A stretch of DNA of 6,914 nucleotides from contig CAUJJQ010000023.1 of NCBI GenBank assembly GCA_963205285.1, positions 1 to 6,914 on the forward strand, given 5' to 3'. Origin of the DNA: Pseudomonadota bacterium. GTDB taxonomy: Bacteria > Pseudomonadota > Alphaproteobacteria > Sphingomonadales > Sphingomonadaceae. The notes below the pieces were generated by a model. It was given only the letters and a program-made list of their open reading frames with translations. It did no database searches and was not told the DNA's origin. Both the position numbers and the translations under genes were made by a program. This document shows, in pieces, positions 5,740-6,914 of this stretch (positions are counted from its first letter, which is position 1; the number at the start of each line of letters is the position of its first letter).

Positions 5740-5768
5740 ACGATAACTGCGCTTTGCCCCACCATCAA
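5740..5768 (-). promoter_or_regulatory. Putative promoter of the SH3 gene, suggesting a near-leaderless transcript
   Basis: On the minus strand, TTGATG (5768-5763) and TATCGT (5745-5740) are 17 bp apart, each matching four of six consensus positions. Eight bases separate the -10 from the ATG at 5731, so the transcript would start at or within a base or two of the start codon, consistent with the absence of a ribosome site. Confidence 0.4.
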
Positions 5769-5799
5769 CCATTTGGCGTTGCATCCGTGGTTTATGGGT
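5761..5799. promoter_or_regulatory. Imperfect inverted repeat in the SH3/dehydrogenase divergent region
   Basis: ACCATCAACCA (5761-5771) and TGGTTTATGGGT (5788-5799) are complementary except for one gap and one mismatch, with 16 bases between. It overlaps the putative -35 of the SH3 gene and lies just before the dehydrogenase start, so it could be an operator shared by both genes. Weak evidence. Confidence 0.25.
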
Positions 5800-5814
5800 T
5801 TACGGCCTGACATC

Positions 5815-6840
5815 ATGGCTGAGTTAAGCGAACGTCCCACACAAACGCCCCTCGCGCGGCCGCGCCGTCCGCGTGTCATTGTTACCCGCCGCCTGCCGCC
5901 GGAGGTGGAGGCGCGGATGGCCGAATTATTCGACGTCACGCTGTGCAGCGAAGATAGGCCGATGCCGCGCGATGAACTGGCCGCCGCGATGCGCAGATGC
6001 GATGTTTTAGTGCCGACGGTTACCGATGATCTGACCGGTGATTTTCTGCGTCTGCCCGACCCCAGCGTCAAATTGATCGCCAATTACGGCATGGGGGTTG
6101 ACCATATCAACCTTGCCGCCGCGCGCGATGCGGGGATTATCGTTTCCAATACGCCCGGCGTTTTCACCGACGACACCGCCGATATGACGATGGCGCTCGT
6201 CCTGTCGGTATCCCGCCGTCTGGCCGAAGGGGACAAGATGGTCCGCGCGCATGACTGGCGCGGCTGGAGCCCGACCCACATGCTCGGCCACCGTATCAGC
6301 GGGCGGATTCTGGGCATTTTGGGGATGGGGCGGATTGGTCAGGCGGTGGCGCGGCGCGCACGCGCATTTGGCCTGTCGATCCATTACCATAGCCGTCACC
6401 GCCTGTCCGAAGCGCAAGAGGCGGAATATGGCGCGACATGGCACGCCACCCCCGACACATTGCTGCGCGTTGCCGACATCATCACGCTGCACATGCCGCA
6501 TACCCCCGACACCCACGAAATGGTGAACGCAACGCGGATCGCGGCGATGAAGCAGACCGCGACGATCATCAACACCGCACGCGGCGAATTGATTGACGAT
6601 GATGCGCTGATCGACGCACTGACCCACCATCGCATCGCAGGCGCAGGGCTGGATGTGTACAGCCATGAACCGCGCGTCGATGAACGGCTGCTCGCGCTCC
6701 CCAACCTGGTGCTCTTGCCGCATATGGGCAGTGCGACCCACGAAGGGCGCGCCGATTCGGGTGCGCGGGTTATCGCAAATATCCGCGCGTGGGTGGACGG
6801 CCACCGACCGCCCGATCAGATACTCGCCGAATGGGTGTAA
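5815..6840 (+). CDS. D-2-hydroxyacid dehydrogenase, glyoxylate/hydroxypyruvate reductase (D-glycerate dehydrogenase) type
   Basis: Cytosolic NAD(P)H-dependent enzyme that reduces glyoxylate to glycolate or hydroxypyruvate to D-glycerate. From ATG 5815 it has 341 residues. Substrate-domain features are IANYGMGVDHIN (88-99) and VSNTPGVFTDDTADM (110-124). The Rossmann motif GMGRIG (170-175) lies in GRILGILGMGRIGQAVA (163-179). Catalytic residues are Arg256 (NTARGELID), Glu285 (HEP) and His303 (PHMGSAT), all intact. After the second Rossmann strand the sequence is HYHSRHR (190-196), with Ser-Arg and no acidic residue, which favours NADPH over NADH. Earlier in-frame starts exist (ATG 5794, TTG 5773), but 5815 gives an N-terminus closest to relatives; none has a good ribosome site. 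A formate or phosphoglycerate dehydrogenase is less likely: there is no ACT domain and the length is that of GyaR/GhrB proteins. Probably linked to glyoxylate or serine-glycerate metabolism. Confidence 0.94.
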   Translation: MAELSERPTQTPLARPRRPRVIVTRRLPPEVEARMAELFDVTLCSEDRPMPRDELAAAMRRCDVLVPTVTDDLTGDFLRLPDPSVKLIANYGMGVDHINLAAARDAGIIVSNTPGVFTDDTADMTMALVLSVSRRLAEGDKMVRAHDWRGWSPTHMLGHRISGRILGILGMGRIGQAVARRARAFGLSIHYHSRHRLSEAQEAEYGATWHATPDTLLRVADIITLHMPHTPDTHEMVNATRIAAMKQTATIINTARGELIDDDALIDALTHHRIAGAGLDVYSHEPRVDERLLALPNLVLLPHMGSATHEGRADSGARVIANIRAWVDGHRPPDQILAEWV

Positions 6841-6850
6841 GGGATTTTTA

Positions 6851-6872
6851 GGCGCTTTGGCTGCAAAGCGCC
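6851..6872 (+). terminator. Hairpin after the hydroxyacid dehydrogenase gene
   Basis: Perfect 9-bp stem GGCGCTTTG (6851-6859) / CAAAGCGCC (6864-6872) with loop GCTG, starting 10 bases after the stop. The only T run (6845-6849) precedes the hairpin instead of following it, so termination would not be of the standard intrinsic type. Position and stability still make it the likely 3' end of the unit. Confidence 0.55.
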
Positions 6873-6909
6873 CAAACCATGAGGCGCAACATTGGGGAGG
6901 GAGCGGGAC

Positions 6910-6914
6910 ATGAG
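6910..6914 (+). CDS. Start of a further gene (first codon and two bases only)
   Basis: ATG at 6910 follows a strong purine-rich ribosome site (GGGGAGGGAG, 6894-6903) by six bases, which suggests a real gene beginning here and continuing past the right edge. Nothing can be said of its product. Confidence 0.4.

Noticed and set aside
5773..5814. Earlier starts (TTG 5773, ATG 5794) for the hydroxyacid dehydrogenase
   Set aside because: They add up to 14 residues that do not look like relatives' N-termini, and have no better ribosome site than ATG 5815. ATG 5794 cannot be fully excluded.
1..6914. CRISPR array, insertion sequence, tRNA or rRNA gene, prophage or defence genes
   Set aside because: No spaced repeats, no transposase or terminal inverted repeats, no RNA gene pattern, and all genes have metabolic or envelope identities.

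Overview
The window is GC-rich, with codons ending mostly in G or C, and every recognisable protein fits an alphaproteobacterium, most likely a sphingomonad (Sphingomonadaceae). The genus cannot be fixed from sequence alone. The content looks chromosomal and metabolic: no mobile element, CRISPR array, RNA gene or phage gene is visible.

Layout. Positions 1-583 (minus strand) hold the N-terminal third of an aldehyde dehydrogenase of the coniferyl aldehyde dehydrogenase type, which runs off the left edge. A 118-bp divergent control region separates it from edd (702-2561, plus), the 6-phosphogluconate dehydratase of the Entner-Doudoroff pathway. An acetyl-CoA acetyltransferase (2647-3828, plus) follows with its own ribosome site and a possible promoter. 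Its stop codon overlaps the start of an exported protein of unknown function (3828-4709). After a 164-bp gap comes a small exported His/Arg-rich protein (4874-5188). Convergent to it, on the minus strand, is an exported protein with two SH3-like segments (5225-5731), and a strong hairpin lies between the two. Divergent from the SH3 gene is a D-2-hydroxyacid dehydrogenase of the glyoxylate/hydroxypyruvate reductase type (5815-6840, plus). A hairpin and the first bases of a further gene end the window.

How the genes relate. edd makes 2-keto-3-deoxy-6-phosphogluconate, which leads to pyruvate and acetyl-CoA. The thiolase condenses acetyl-CoA or cleaves acetoacetyl-CoA. The dehydrogenase handles glyoxylate and hydroxypyruvate. 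All are central carbon enzymes, but the spacing and strand changes show several separate transcription units, not one pathway operon. The other three complete genes encode exported proteins, so cell-envelope functions alternate with cytosolic metabolism.

The least expected structure is a perfect 25-bp inverted repeat over the thiolase stop and the start codon of the unknown exported protein. It could make translation of the second gene depend on ribosomes finishing the first. Two genes (edd and the SH3 gene) lack a convincing Shine-Dalgarno sequence and have promoter-like hexamers placed so that transcripts would begin at or very near the ATG, which suggests leaderless mRNAs. I see no strong candidate for a wholly new multi-gene system here.
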